Position numbers and translations under genes: made by a program. A stretch of 64,000 nt of DNA, from assembly GCA_002708765.1 (NCBI GenBank), contig PAPD01000021.1, forward strand, positions 58,387-122,386. Direction: 5' to 3'. This stretch comes from Gammaproteobacteria bacterium. Its GTDB lineage: Bacteria > Pseudomonadota > Gammaproteobacteria > Pseudomonadales > Azotimanducaceae. Positions 16,560 to 25,501 of the stretch are shown piece by piece (positions within the stretch are counted from its first letter, which is position 1; every line of letters begins with the position of its first letter). The notes beneath the pieces are model-generated. The model searched no databases. It was not told where the DNA came from and was given only the letters and a program-made list of their open reading frames with translations.

Positions 16560-17672
16560 TTGGCTAGAATCAATGTTGTAGGAGCGGGGTTGGCGGGACT
16601 TAGTTTTGCTCTTTCAGCGAAGTTGAGGGGACATGAAGTCTGTATCTTAGATAAGGCTTCATCCAGTGACGTACTCCCAACGCTGTCTTCAGGTGTGATC
16701 TCTATAAATCATAGATCTCGACTTTTTCTCGAAAAGTTAGATGTTCTGAAAGAGATCGATCAATCTCTGATTAATGGTTTTAGCAATATTTATGTGATCG
16801 ATTCAGATGGAGTTGGTGAGATCAACTTTGGTTTGGATGATGCAGATGCCTCTGAGCTAGGGTGGATTATTGATACTGTCGCGCTTAAAAATTCAATGTT
16901 AAAGACTGCTCGAAAATTAAAGGTCGAAATCGTCTGGGAAGCGGCTTTTGAAAAAGAGTTTTTTAATTGCGATTTGCTGGTAGCTGCTGATGGTCCTAAC
17001 TCTGCAACCAGGGAGGCGTTAGGAATTAGAACTTTTGGTTATGATTATCATCAGATAGCGAATGTATGTCTTGTTGAAACAGAAAACCCTATACCAAATA
17101 CTGCCTTTCAGTGGTTTGGAACGAAGGGTCCGCTCGCTTTTTTACCGTTATCCATTTTGGGGAAGTATGTTGCTATCTGGTCTTCTTCGCAAAACTATAG
17201 CTTGGTAGAGGAAAATATCTTTGAAAATGATATAAATGCTAGAACAGAAAATCTTCTTGGAAAAATCAGTGCAGTTGGTACTTTGGATTGTTTCCCTTTG
17301 CAACAAAAACACGCGTTGACCTATTTTTCGCGCGGCGCGGCGTTGATCGGGGATTCTGCTCATACTATTCATCCCCTGGCTGGTCAAGGCGGAAACTTAG
17401 GGTTTGCTGATGCCGAAGCTCTAGCAGAAGAAATCTCATTTGCCGAATTAGAGGGTGAAGATCCGGGAGATAGAAAAATTCTGGAGCGATATGAAAAGAG
17501 AAGACGTTTCGAAAATCGAACATTCGGGATAGCGATGGAGGGGTTCCATCGACTGTATTGCTCTGATAATTTGAAAATAAAACTCATAAGAACATGGGGT
17601 ATGAATTTAGTAAAAAAGAGTAACAGTTTGAAGCGATTAGCAATGTATATTGCGTCTGGCAATGTTTTTTAG
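16560..17672 (+). CDS. UbiH/UbiF-family FAD-dependent hydroxylase
   Basis: A 370-residue flavoprotein monooxygenase with the N-terminal dinucleotide motif VVGAGLAGLSFAL, the DG motif in LVAADGPNSATRE, and the third FAD motif ALIGDSAHTIHPLAGQGGNLGFADAEAL-like region near residue 265. These match ubiquinone-biosynthesis hydroxylases UbiH, UbiI and UbiF. By position after ygfB it corresponds to ubiH; the second hydroxylase gene (ubiI) that normally follows is absent, so this enzyme may act on more than one ring position. The start is TTG at 16560 with a clear AAAGGAG site. The exact substrate position is uncertain. Confidence 0.83.
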   Translation: MARINVVGAGLAGLSFALSAKLRGHEVCILDKASSSDVLPTLSSGVISINHRSRLFLEKLDVLKEIDQSLINGFSNIYVIDSDGVGEINFGLDDADASELGWIIDTVALKNSMLKTARKLKVEIVWEAAFEKEFFNCDLLVAADGPNSATREALGIRTFGYDYHQIANVCLVETENPIPNTAFQWFGTKGPLAFLPLSILGKYVAIWSSSQNYSLVEENIFENDINARTENLLGKISAVGTLDCFPLQQKHALTYFSRGAALIGDSAHTIHPLAGQGGNLGFADAEALAEEISFAELEGEDPGDRKILERYEKRRRFENRTFGIAMEGFHRLYCSDNLKIKLIRTWGMNLVKKSNSLKRLAMYIASGNVF

Positions 17673-17706
17673 GATTTTTCTGGGTTTTTATGACTTGTCT
17701 CTGATG

Positions 17707-17753
17707 GGGGTTATTTTCAATGGAGGAGAAAAAAGCTTTGAAACCCCTTCTAT
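17707..17753 (+). terminator. Possible terminator of the ubiH-like gene
   Basis: GGGGTT (17707-17712) can pair with AACCCC (17742-17747) across a 29-base loop, followed by a T-rich stretch. The loop is long and the stem short, so this is weak. Confidence 0.3.
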
Positions 17754-17835
17754 TTTTTTAACGAATTATATCCAGTGTTAAGGACGCTAGCTCCCGGACT
17801 TTTTAAAAACTATACTAAATAACCTTCCGGTTAAT

Positions 17836-17856
17836 CGGTTGGGCTACGTCCAACCG
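17836..17856. repeat. Perfect inverted repeat between convergent genes
   Basis: CGGTTGG and CCAACCG form a 7-base stem with a 7-base loop between the ubiH-like and imelysin genes, which converge. Neither side has a T run, so it is not a classical terminator, though it could slow polymerase or block 3' exonucleases. Confidence 0.45.
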
Positions 17857-17877
17857 GCTAGGTAGTAGAATCCTCCA

Positions 17878-18840
17878 TTACTTAGATATATAAATCTCCA
17901 GTTCGATTAGTATTTCTTGTAGTTCTAGGAGTTTGGGTATTAACCTATCTAGATATCGTGATTCGTTGGTGGAGTTCTCCGTTATATTCTCTTCAAGAAT
18001 ATCCTCTAATAGGTAGGTTAACTGTTCACCTAGTTCTGGAGATGCTTCATAGATGTACTTATTTATTTCAAATGTATCATTTACTAAAATGTTTAAAACT
18101 TCTAATTCGAATCTAATTATTTTCTCGGTATTGTTACTAAATTTTGAGTGCTCTCCGCTTCTGACTTCAAAATAAAGAAGCTCTACCTTTTCTTTGATGG
18201 TTGCTATCAAGTCTGGATAACTAATATCCGCTGATTTAGGTATAGCTGTGCCTAGTTTACTTATCTCTTTAACCAGCATATCACTCGTTAGAGCGATTAG
18301 TTTTCTTCTTCTTGGCTCCGATTCTTTACTGGTATTGAGATCTATTTGATTCCTTTCAAATGCGTAGTATTCCAATACATGGAATCCCAGAGATATTTCG
18401 CTAGGATCAGTTATCATATGTTGGTCCTCTAAAACTTGAGGACTTATCTCGATAGCGGTGTCGTTAACTATTCCCGAATACGGATAGTCTTCTAAAGAAT
18501 CGAGAAACCCGGGAGTAATGGGCCATGATTCAATCTTTGAATAATTCTCGGAATTTAGGAGAAAAGTTGTTTCTATAAACGACTGGTGGGCCGATATCCA
18601 ATTTTTCTGCCAAATCAGTAAATTCTCTTCGGTTCGGTTCTCAAGATAGTTTTTTGTTGTTTGAGATAGTCTCTCTGCTTCCTTCTTCGCTTCTAATAAA
18701 AGTCTAGTCTTTTCTGAAAGAAAGATATCTCCTATTTTTTGCGAGCTCATCAATTTATTTTCTTTGGTCGAGGGATCTTTACCGCAGGAATTTACCAAAA
18801 AAACCGAGAGTAAAATCATTATTGAAATTTTCTGGTTCAT
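17878..18840 (-). CDS. Imelysin-like lipoprotein
   Basis: A 320-residue exported protein. The N-terminus is a lipoprotein signal (hydrophobic stretch ending LVNSCGK, with the lipidated Cys near residue 19). The body is all-helical and carries the imelysin GxHxxE-type motif in GFHVLEYYAF, with SWPITPGFLDSLEDYPYSG resembling the other conserved imelysin region. Imelysins are linked to iron uptake; no peptidase activity is certain. No iron transporter or thiol oxidoreductase partner gene is adjacent, unlike many imelysin loci. The gene lies 4 bases downstream of the HAD phosphatase and is probably co-transcribed with it. Confidence 0.82.
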   Translation of the reverse strand: MNQKISIMILLSVFLVNSCGKDPSTKENKLMSSQKIGDIFLSEKTRLLLEAKKEAERLSQTTKNYLENRTEENLLIWQKNWISAHQSFIETTFLLNSENYSKIESWPITPGFLDSLEDYPYSGIVNDTAIEISPQVLEDQHMITDPSEISLGFHVLEYYAFERNQIDLNTSKESEPRRRKLIALTSDMLVKEISKLGTAIPKSADISYPDLIATIKEKVELLYFEVRSGEHSKFSNNTEKIIRFELEVLNILVNDTFEINKYIYEASPELGEQLTYLLEDILEENITENSTNESRYLDRLIPKLLELQEILIELEIYISK

Positions 18841-18844
18841 ATCC

Positions 18845-19498
18845 TTATCTCAGGCTGATCACGGACCAATCTCTTTTTTTTGCTTCTTCAAGAAGAAGGG
18901 GGTCTGGATCCACAGCTATCGCATTATCCACTGCCAGAAGCAATGGAAGATCATTGTGAGAGTCAGAGTAGAATGAGACTTGGTCAAAAATTTTGTTTTG
19001 ATTTTCAATCCATTGGGTTAATCTGACAACTTTTCCTTCACCAAAACTTGGCGTGCCAATAGTTCGGCCTGTAAAGCTTCCATCTAGAAATTCCGGAATT
19101 GGAGCGATAAGGTGTTCGACCTCCATGAGTGAAGCAATCGGTTTGGTCAGAAATTCAATGGTAGCGGTTATGATTAGAATTTCATGACCTGCCTTCCTGT
19201 GAACATTCAGCAATGCTTGTCCTTTTTCTAAAATGTTAGGCTTGATTCGCTGTTCAATAAATCGTTTTCGATAGGCCAAGAGTGAATCCAGCTTTAGTTC
19301 TTTCAGTGGTTCGCAGACGAATTCCAAATAGGCATTTATATCCAAGGTGCCTTTCTTGTATTGACTATAAAATATTTCGTTTCTGGATTTCCTATCTTTT
19401 GCCCCAGTCACCCCCTCATCATTTAAAAAACGACCCCATTCGACATCGCTGTCCACATTTATTAGAGTTTCATCTAAATCGAATATTGCGAGCTGCAT
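18845..19498 (-). CDS. HAD-IB family phosphatase (SerB-like)
   Basis: A 217-residue haloacid-dehalogenase hydrolase. Motif I is FDLDETLIN with the nucleophilic Asp and acid Asp, motif II is in LIITATIEF (Thr), and motif III with the acidic pair is in FYSDSHNDLPLL. The subfamily includes phosphoserine phosphatase-like enzymes and a glycerol-phosphate phosphatase group; the substrate cannot be read from sequence. In Pseudomonas the orthologous gene is also divergent from rppH. The true serB lies at 45192, so this is a different enzyme. Confidence 0.88.
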   Translation of the reverse strand: MQLAIFDLDETLINVDSDVEWGRFLNDEGVTGAKDRKSRNEIFYSQYKKGTLDINAYLEFVCEPLKELKLDSLLAYRKRFIEQRIKPNILEKGQALLNVHRKAGHEILIITATIEFLTKPIASLMEVEHLIAPIPEFLDGSFTGRTIGTPSFGEGKVVRLTQWIENQNKIFDQVSFYSDSHNDLPLLLAVDNAIAVDPDPLLLEEAKKRDWSVISLR

Positions 19499-19607
19499 TT
19501 GATGTCCTAGTAAGGCAGAATAGTACTTTTCTCCTTTGAACGAATAGTTTAAAGCACAATTATTAAAAGAGAAATTAGAGGTTTTTTGAGTGACCGGTAG
19601 TTGATAA

Positions 19608-20093
19608 TTGATTGATAGAGATGGTTACAGATTAAATGTAGGGATAATTCTGGCTAATCAAGCTGGTGATGTTCTTTGGGCTCGACGTTATGGTGAAAGT
19701 TCTTGGCAATTCCCGCAGGGAGGAATAGACAAAAACGAATCTGCAGAAACAGCTATGTATAGAGAGCTAGAAGAGGAAATCGGCTTGTCTGCTTCTGATG
19801 TTAAGATCTTGGGAAAAACGAAGGGGTGGTTGAAGTATGCACTTCCCAGTCGGCTTCTGCGAAGAAGGAAAAATGTTTTTAAAGGGCAAAAGCAGAAGTG
19901 GTTTTTGTTAAAACTCTTATCTAATGATGAGGCGGTAAAACTGGATAGTTCGAAAAATCAGGAATTTGACTGTTGGCGTTGGGTTACTTATTGGTTTCCA
20001 TTAAACGAGATAGTTCATTTTAAGAAAGATGTTTACAGAAAAGCATTACTTCAACTTTCTCCAAAGTTGTCTAAGTTAAAAAGCGATTATTAA
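19608..20093 (+). CDS. rppH: RNA 5'-pyrophosphohydrolase
   Basis: Removes pyrophosphate from the 5' end of transcripts and thereby starts RNase E-dependent mRNA decay. The 161-residue Nudix protein has the RppH-specific N-terminus [26 protein letters not shown], and the Nudix box GGIDKNES...RELEEEIGL with the metal-binding Glu residues. KQKWFLLKL and the [12 protein letters not shown] segment also match. The start is TTG at 19608, fixed by alignment with the invariant family N-terminus. ptsP, which follows rppH in Pseudomonas and E. coli, is absent. Confidence 0.95.
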   Translation: MIDRDGYRLNVGIILANQAGDVLWARRYGESSWQFPQGGIDKNESAETAMYRELEEEIGLSASDVKILGKTKGWLKYALPSRLLRRRKNVFKGQKQKWFLLKLLSNDEAVKLDSSKNQEFDCWRWVTYWFPLNEIVHFKKDVYRKALLQLSPKLSKLKSDY

Positions 20094-20145
20094 TATTTGG
20101 AATTTTTGCAAGAAGACTCTTTACTAAATTTTTAGCGCGACTAAG

Positions 20146-20859
20146 TTATATTCGAAATTCGAATCTCGCTTTGTCCTCGAAATCGCCATTTTTAGTATAT
20201 GTTTTTTCTTCGAAGGTTACTCTGTTCTTATAGTCGATCGTTAATATAGTCATCGCTCTAGTTCCGTAGGTTTCAGATTTAAGGAAGCTGGCAGAGAAAT
20301 CATCACCATTTCCTTGATCTGCTAACAGTTCGTACAAACCCGCTTTCGAATATTTCCTCTCAATGAGAGCTCTCATTTTTTCTCTGCCGAATTCTACTTT
20401 CGGCCATTCGCAGTTGAGTTTTTCGTTACTAAGTCCAAAGTATCCTTTTTCTAGAACTTGATCTTCTCCTACGTGGTTACTTGTAAAATAAAGTTTATCG
20501 GGCGTCCCAATGATTAGGTTAAATCCGTTATATTGGTTTTGAATTGGTTTTAACGATTTTAAGTAGTGTTTGGGCGAAATATCGCCAAGGAGAAAATCGA
20601 GTACTAATTCACCGCGAGATCTATTGAGAGAATTTTGTTCCCCTGGAAGTTTGAAATTGGTAATTGCTGCAAAACGGCCACTCTTCGTAATTCCCAGCCA
20701 TGTGCCTCCCTTTTTTAAGTCTTTTCCAGCCAGTAGATCCGGATCCGATTTCCAAAATGCTGCGGGTTCGGCCGGCCTGTCGTAAAATTCGTCACGATTG
20801 GCAGCCAAGATGAGCTTATATTTCGGGGTAGGATTTATAGTAAAAAGAATTAAACACAT
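20146..20859 (-). CDS. NRDE/TANGO2 family protein
   Basis: A 237-residue member of the NRDE family. The N-terminus MCLILFT has the conserved Cys2 and the eponymous motif is AANRDEFYDRP, followed by LAGKDLKKGGTWLGI and FAAITNFK. The eukaryotic homologue TANGO2 and the bacterial HtpA/ChuX-like proposals link the family to heme or lipid handling, but no reaction is established. The fold is that of N-terminal nucleophile hydrolases. The gene is divergent from lgt across 69 bases. Confidence 0.9.
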   Translation of the reverse strand: MCLILFTINPTPKYKLILAANRDEFYDRPAEPAAFWKSDPDLLAGKDLKKGGTWLGITKSGRFAAITNFKLPGEQNSLNRSRGELVLDFLLGDISPKHYLKSLKPIQNQYNGFNLIIGTPDKLYFTSNHVGEDQVLEKGYFGLSNEKLNCEWPKVEFGREKMRALIERKYSKAGLYELLADQGNGDDFSASFLKSETYGTRAMTILTIDYKNRVTFEEKTYTKNGDFEDKARFEFRI

Positions 20860-20909
20860 ATCTAGAAATCAGTTTATCAAATTGGACCTTTAACGGATAA
20901 TACGCCCTT

Positions 20910-20915
20910 TATAAT
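20910..20915 (+). promoter_or_regulatory. Likely -10 box of lgt
   Basis: A perfect TATAAT that overlaps the upstream ATG at 20914. Transcription would begin near 20922, just ahead of the ATG at 20929, which argues for the later lgt start. No consensus -35 is placed at 17 bases; TTTAAC lies 15 bases upstream. Confidence 0.4.
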
Positions 20916-20928
20916 GCGTGAAAAGATA

Positions 20929-21702
20929 ATGTGGCATTATCCGGAGATTAATCCTATAGCTTTAAGTATAGGCATGGTCAACATACACTGGTATGGACTC
21001 AGTTACTTATTAGGAATTTCTCTTGTCTGGTTAAATATAAGTTACCGGAATCTAAGCCAGAACTTACCTTGGACCTCCGATGATATCAATGACATTGTTT
21101 TTTATGCGGTACTGGGGGTACTGATTGGAGGAAGGGTTGGTTATATCTTCTTCTATAACGTTGATTACTTTATGTCTGATCCCTTGGTAATTTTCAGGGT
21201 TTGGGAGGGAGGAATGTCCTTCCACGGAGGGTTTCTAGGAGTCTTGGTCAGCCTTGGAATTTTTGCTTTGGTAAAGAAAAAAGAGTTTTTCTCCGTTATG
21301 GATTTAATTGCTCCATCTATACCAATTGCTCTTTGCTGCGGTAGGTTGGGTAATTTTATCAATACTGAGTTACCAGGAAGGATTGCGGAAGTACCCTGGG
21401 CTTTCATTTATCCGGGAGAAACCTTCGGGAGGCATCCGTCGAGTTTATACCAGGCCATTCTGGAAGGACCGGTTTTGTTTATAATTCTATGGAGCTTTGC
21501 TAAAAAACACCCGCCTGTAGGGGCAGTCTCTGCTTTGTTTCTCATATGCTATGGAATTCTTAGAGGCTTCTCGGAGCAGTTCCGCGAACCGGACCAGCAC
21601 ATCGGATTCCTTATTAACGGAACAACCATGGGCCAAATTCTTTCAGCGCCGATGGTGGTGCTAGGTTTCATTCTCATTTGGACAAGTTACAGGCGAAGAT
21701 AA
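20929..21702 (+). CDS. lgt: Phosphatidylglycerol-prolipoprotein diacylglyceryl transferase
   Basis: Transfers diacylglycerol from phosphatidylglycerol to the lipobox cysteine of prolipoproteins in the inner membrane. About 257 residues with seven membrane helices. Signatures visible are IHWYGLSYLLG at the N-terminus, GGMSFHGGFLG, and the Lgt signature CGRLGNFINTELPGR, plus the C-terminal RGFSEQFREPD. I chose ATG 20929 because MWHYPEINP aligns with the Pseudomonas N-terminus; ATG 20914 lies within a TATAAT box. It provides the enzyme needed for the lipoprotein at 17878. thyA does not follow as it does in Pseudomonas. Confidence 0.95.
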   Translation: MWHYPEINPIALSIGMVNIHWYGLSYLLGISLVWLNISYRNLSQNLPWTSDDINDIVFYAVLGVLIGGRVGYIFFYNVDYFMSDPLVIFRVWEGGMSFHGGFLGVLVSLGIFALVKKKEFFSVMDLIAPSIPIALCCGRLGNFINTELPGRIAEVPWAFIYPGETFGRHPSSLYQAILEGPVLFIILWSFAKKHPPVGAVSALFLICYGILRGFSEQFREPDQHIGFLINGTTMGQILSAPMVVLGFILIWTSYRRR

Positions 21703-21704
21703 TT

Positions 21705-22892
21705 ATGGTTATACGTCCCCGAATAAGAGGTTTTATATGCACTACGACCCATCCAGCTGGTTGTGAAGCTGACGTCTATAGGCAGATCAACTATGTTGAA
21801 AGCAAGGGGAAGTCGGACGGAGGGCCAAAAAAGGTTTTGGTCATTGGTGCTTCTGGTGGCTATGGTCTGGCATCTAGAATCAACGCCGTTTTTGGTTATG
21901 GAGCTGAATCGATGGGAGTTTTTCTTGAGCGTCCTTCACAAGAAGGAAAGCCAGCTTCTCCCGGATGGTATAGAACAGCAGCTTTTTCTAGACGGGCTCA
22001 AGAAAAAGGATTTTATTGTGGTAATGTTAACGGAGATGCTTTTTCCGCTGAAGTAAAAAACAACGTTTGTGACTTGATAGCAAAAGATATGGGGCAAGTC
22101 GATCTAGTTGTTTATTCTCTTGCGGCACCTTCCAGAAAAATGCCTGACGGATCAATAGTTAGGTCGTCGTTAAAGCCCATTGGATCTAATTATGAAGGCT
22201 TAACCATTGACCTGAATACAAAAGAGCTTCGTGAAATTTCTTTGGGCCCTGCGACTGAAGCAGAAATACGAGATACTGTAAAGGTAATGGGTGGAGAGGA
22301 CTGGGAGATATGGATAGATGTATTGTTGAAGAGAAATCTTCTTGCACCGGGATGTATTACTACGAATTACACTTATCTGGGGAGTGAAATAACTTGGCCT
22401 ATATACGGCCAAGGAACTATTGGGAGGGCGAAGCAAGACCTAGAGAGAGCATCTATCTCGATTTCCCAGAAACTTCAAGAAATAGGCGGTGCCGCTTTTT
22501 TAGCAGTTATGAAAGGCTTAGTTACTCAGGCTGCATCAGCCATTCCAGGAATGTCCGTATACCTGTCTCTTTTATTCAAAATAATGAAAGAACAGGGGTT
22601 ACATGAGGGATGCGTAGAACAGGTCCATAGGCTTTTTAACGAGGAGTTGTATAGTGGATCCGTAATTAATTTAGATCAACTCGGAAGAATTCGAATGGAT
22701 GATAAAGAGCTAAGAGAATCTGTCCAGGAATATATATCTGAAAATTGGTCTAGGTTTGATGCTGAAACCATGAATGAAATTGCTGATTTTGAAGGTTATA
22801 GGCGCGATTTCATGCAAATCTATGGCTTCGACATGGAAGGAATTAATTACGATGAAGAAGTTTCTATCGAATCTGAAATCCAGTTCGATTAG
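21705..22892 (+). CDS. fabV: Enoyl-ACP/trans-2-enoyl-CoA reductase FabV
   Basis: NADH-dependent reduction of enoyl thioesters, the last step of the fatty acid elongation cycle; FabV enzymes are insensitive to triclosan. The N-terminus MVIRPRIRGFICTTTHPAGC is diagnostic, the NAD site is VLVIGASGGYGLASR, and the catalytic pair is in the Y-x8-K motif YGQGTIGRAK. The C-terminal FEGYRRDFMQIYGFD is also typical. About 395 residues, the family length. The gene begins 2 bases after the lgt stop, suggesting co-transcription. Alternative upstream in-frame starts would overlap lgt. Confidence 0.96.
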   Translation: MVIRPRIRGFICTTTHPAGCEADVYRQINYVESKGKSDGGPKKVLVIGASGGYGLASRINAVFGYGAESMGVFLERPSQEGKPASPGWYRTAAFSRRAQEKGFYCGNVNGDAFSAEVKNNVCDLIAKDMGQVDLVVYSLAAPSRKMPDGSIVRSSLKPIGSNYEGLTIDLNTKELREISLGPATEAEIRDTVKVMGGEDWEIWIDVLLKRNLLAPGCITTNYTYLGSEITWPIYGQGTIGRAKQDLERASISISQKLQEIGGAAFLAVMKGLVTQAASAIPGMSVYLSLLFKIMKEQGLHEGCVEQVHRLFNEELYSGSVINLDQLGRIRMDDKELRESVQEYISENWSRFDAETMNEIADFEGYRRDFMQIYGFDMEGINYDEEVSIESEIQFD

Positions 22893-22984
22893 GTTTAAAA
22901 AATTAGTGATGAACTCAGTCTGCTTGAATCAAATTAAGCATCTTTGTATTCGTTTATATCCTTCGATGAAAGGTGATACTGGTA

Positions 22985-24031
22985 ATGAATGAATTAAAAC
23001 ATTCTGCTTTCCTTGATGCCTGTGGTGGTAAGCCAACCCTTTATACTCCCATTTGGTTAAATAGGCAGGCTGGCAGATATATGCCAGATTATCATCGTGT
23101 GAAAGGCAATACACCTAGCCTTGAATTCTTTAAGACACCGCATTTAGCAGCTGAGGTAACCTGTGATGCCCAAAGAATTTTGGATGTAGACGCTGCCATT
23201 TTGTTTGCTGATCTGCTACCCATTCTAGAGCCCATGGGATTTAAGCTTGATTATTTGCCCGATATTGGACCAAAAATAGAAAACCCTATTCGGACTTTGT
23301 CAGCAATTGATGCGATAACTCTGACAAGTAGTTATCAATCGATGCCCTATATAGGAGAAGCAATCAAGTTGATAAAATCTAATCTTCCGAGGGGAATTCC
23401 CTTGATCGGGTTTTCCGGGGCACCGTTTACGTTGGCTTCCTATGCTGTAGAAGGTGGAGGATCAAAAAACTATATTCATATTAAGCGACTTATGGGATCC
23501 CATCCTGAAGCTTTTAGCAATCTGATGGTGAAGATTACCGATTGCGTTATTAACTACCTAGATTATCAAATAGAAGCAGGAGCAGATGCTATTCAGGTCT
23601 TCGATAGCTGGGTGGGGTGTCTATCCGTTCAGGACTACGAAAGACATGTATATCCTCATAGCAAAAGGCTCTTTGAATCTATAATAGGGCGAATTCCGAT
23701 TATTCATTTTGGTACTGGGAATCCTGCACTTCTACCTTTGATGGCTAAGGCCGGAGGAGATGTTATGGCGATAGATTGGCGCGCCCCCCTGATGAAGTCA
23801 TGGAATGAGATGGGTTGTCGCGCGATTCAAGGAAATATGGATCCTGTATGTTTGTTTGGCAGCGAAAAATCAGTGGTAAGGGTTGCTAAATCAATACTTG
23901 AAGAAGTAGGAACAAGGCCGGGACATATTTTTAACCTAGGTCATGGGATTCTTCCTGGAACTCCCGTAAAGAATGTCAAAGCTTTAGTTCAAGTTGTCAA
24001 GGACTATAGTGCTGAAATAAAGACTGATTGA
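22985..24031 (+). CDS. hemE: Uroporphyrinogen decarboxylase
   Basis: Decarboxylates the four acetates of uroporphyrinogen III to give coproporphyrinogen III in heme synthesis. The protein of 348 residues shows the first signature PIWLNRQAGRYMPDYH and the second, IGFSGAPFTLASYAVEGG, plus the substrate-binding VFDSWVGCLS and the C-terminal FNLGHGILPGTP. The ATG at 22985 has an AAAGGTG site at the right distance, so I prefer it to the in-frame codon at 22973. It lies about 90 bases after fabV. Confidence 0.96.
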   Translation: MNELKHSAFLDACGGKPTLYTPIWLNRQAGRYMPDYHRVKGNTPSLEFFKTPHLAAEVTCDAQRILDVDAAILFADLLPILEPMGFKLDYLPDIGPKIENPIRTLSAIDAITLTSSYQSMPYIGEAIKLIKSNLPRGIPLIGFSGAPFTLASYAVEGGGSKNYIHIKRLMGSHPEAFSNLMVKITDCVINYLDYQIEAGADAIQVFDSWVGCLSVQDYERHVYPHSKRLFESIIGRIPIIHFGTGNPALLPLMAKAGGDVMAIDWRAPLMKSWNEMGCRAIQGNMDPVCLFGSEKSVVRVAKSILEEVGTRPGHIFNLGHGILPGTPVKNVKALVQVVKDYSAEIKTD

Positions 24032-24043
24032 TAATTTTTCTCA

Positions 24044-25318
24044 TTACAATTTTTTGCTGAGAATAATAGAAGAACGCTCTTGTTTGTATTCGTCCTGCCT
24101 TGCTTGAGGTAATTCATCCAAAGACGCATTCGAAAACCCTTTTTCTTTAAACCAGTGCTCACTTTTGGTTGTTAATACAAACAGACTCTTTAAACCTAAT
24201 TCCTTTCCTTTTTTTTCTATATAGTCCAACAAATTATTCCCTCTTTTTTTGCCTCGATAGTTGGGGTGTGTGACCATGCAAGCAATTTCTGCAGTAGTCT
24301 GGTAAGGGTGCAATGCAGCGCAAGCGACTACAAATCCATCGCTTTCAATAACAAAGAATTCAGATAGCTTGGCTTTTACTCCATCCCTGGTTCTTTGAAT
24401 AAGTGAACCTTCCTTTTCTGAAGGACCTATCAAATCTAAAATCTGATTAAGATCTTGGTTTTTCGCTTGTCTTAACTTTTCTGAACTAGTACCGGTAACC
24501 TGAGTTCCGCATCCATAAGGAGTAAAAAACTCTTGGAGAAGCGCTCCATTAAGTTCATAGCTCAGAATATGGCAGCGACTAACGCCATTGTTGCAGGCTT
24601 TTTGGCAGAATTTTAAAAGGAGATTTTTTTCATTCGTCTCGTGTTTCGTGCTCAAATCAATCTCAGAAATAATTTCACCATTTTCATCGAGCAGCCCTGG
24701 AAGCGCATTCAAAAAAACAAGCTTATCAGCTTTTATTGAACTGGCTACTTCGGTAGCAACTTCGTTAGAGTCTAAGTGAAAAAGATCACCTTCTGGCGCG
24801 AATCCGATTGGGGAAATAAGCAAAATCGAGTTCGTCTCAAGTTGTTTCTGAATCGCAATTGAATTTACTTTTCTCACTTTTCCCGAGAATTCGTAATTTA
24901 CACCATTAATTATTCCGATCGGTTTCGCTGTAACAAAATTTCCTGAGGTCAGGAGAATGTCTTGTTTCCCCCCGGGTAGATGGAAGGAGTGAAACGCAAA
25001 AAAAGCTTCCAGGTCATTTCTTATAGAACCTATTATTTCTGATACAGTATTGATCTGGGATAATCTTGTTATATTCTTATTGTTGTGACTATCCCAATCA
25101 GAGCGCAGCCGCTTTTCTATTTTCTCATCGCCATTGAAAACGATGATGATACGAACTCCCAAGCTAGTTAGGAGAATACAATCGGATATAATTTCTCTAA
25201 GAGCTGAGGATTCAGTTGCCCCTTTGCATAGACATATTACAAAGCTTTTGTCCTTGTGGGCAGCAATGTAGCCTGCCGCGTTTCGAAACCACTTTATTTT
25301 TTCATCCTGCAATATCAT
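24044..25318 (-). CDS. argA: Amino-acid N-acetyltransferase (N-acetylglutamate synthase)
   Basis: First step of arginine synthesis. The protein of 424 residues has an N-terminal amino-acid-kinase-like domain (to about residue 290, which binds arginine in the family) and a C-terminal GNAT acetyltransferase domain with the acetyl-CoA loop in HPNYRGKKRGNNLLDYIE. The classical ArgA segment LPGGKQDILLTSGNFV-like is visible. I start at the ATG at 25318, because a promoter -10 box lies just upstream (25349-25354) and the longer in-frame reading to 25465 would begin before it. Length then matches Pseudomonas ArgA. Confidence 0.93.
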   Translation of the reverse strand: MILQDEKIKWFRNAAGYIAAHKDKSFVICLCKGATESSALREIISDCILLTSLGVRIIIVFNGDEKIEKRLRSDWDSHNNKNITRLSQINTVSEIIGSIRNDLEAFFAFHSFHLPGGKQDILLTSGNFVTAKPIGIINGVNYEFSGKVRKVNSIAIQKQLETNSILLISPIGFAPEGDLFHLDSNEVATEVASSIKADKLVFLNALPGLLDENGEIISEIDLSTKHETNEKNLLLKFCQKACNNGVSRCHILSYELNGALLQEFFTPYGCGTQVTGTSSEKLRQAKNQDLNQILDLIGPSEKEGSLIQRTRDGVKAKLSEFFVIESDGFVVACAALHPYQTTAEIACMVTHPNYRGKKRGNNLLDYIEKKGKELGLKSLFVLTTKSEHWFKEKGFSNASLDELPQARQDEYKQERSSIILSKKL

Positions 25319-25348
25319 ATTCTCATTTCTGGATATAAAAGGGTGGCG

Positions 25349-25354
25349 ATTATA
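25349..25354 (-). promoter_or_regulatory. Likely -10 box of argA
   Basis: A perfect TATAAT on the minus strand, about 30 bases before the argA start codon. No consensus -35 is evident at 16-18 bases. Confidence 0.4.
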
Positions 25355-25501
25355 GCAGCAAAATAACCTACAAGGACTAAGAACTTCCATTACTAGTAGT
25401 ATTAGGAAGATTAAATCAATAGTTAGAAATGGAAGGCTATTGTTCCTGTCTTTTTTGTGGTGCAATAACCCAACGTATCGATAAAATATAGGCGGAGTGA
25501 A

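Noticed and set aside
17836..17856. A classical rho-independent terminator at the CGGTTGG/CCAACCG hairpin.
   Set aside because: No T run follows on either strand; kept only as an inverted repeat.
24044..25465. The longer reading of argA starting at 25465.
   Set aside because: Its extra N-terminal part is hydrophobic and unlike ArgA, and a TATAAT lies within it, upstream of the ATG at 25318.
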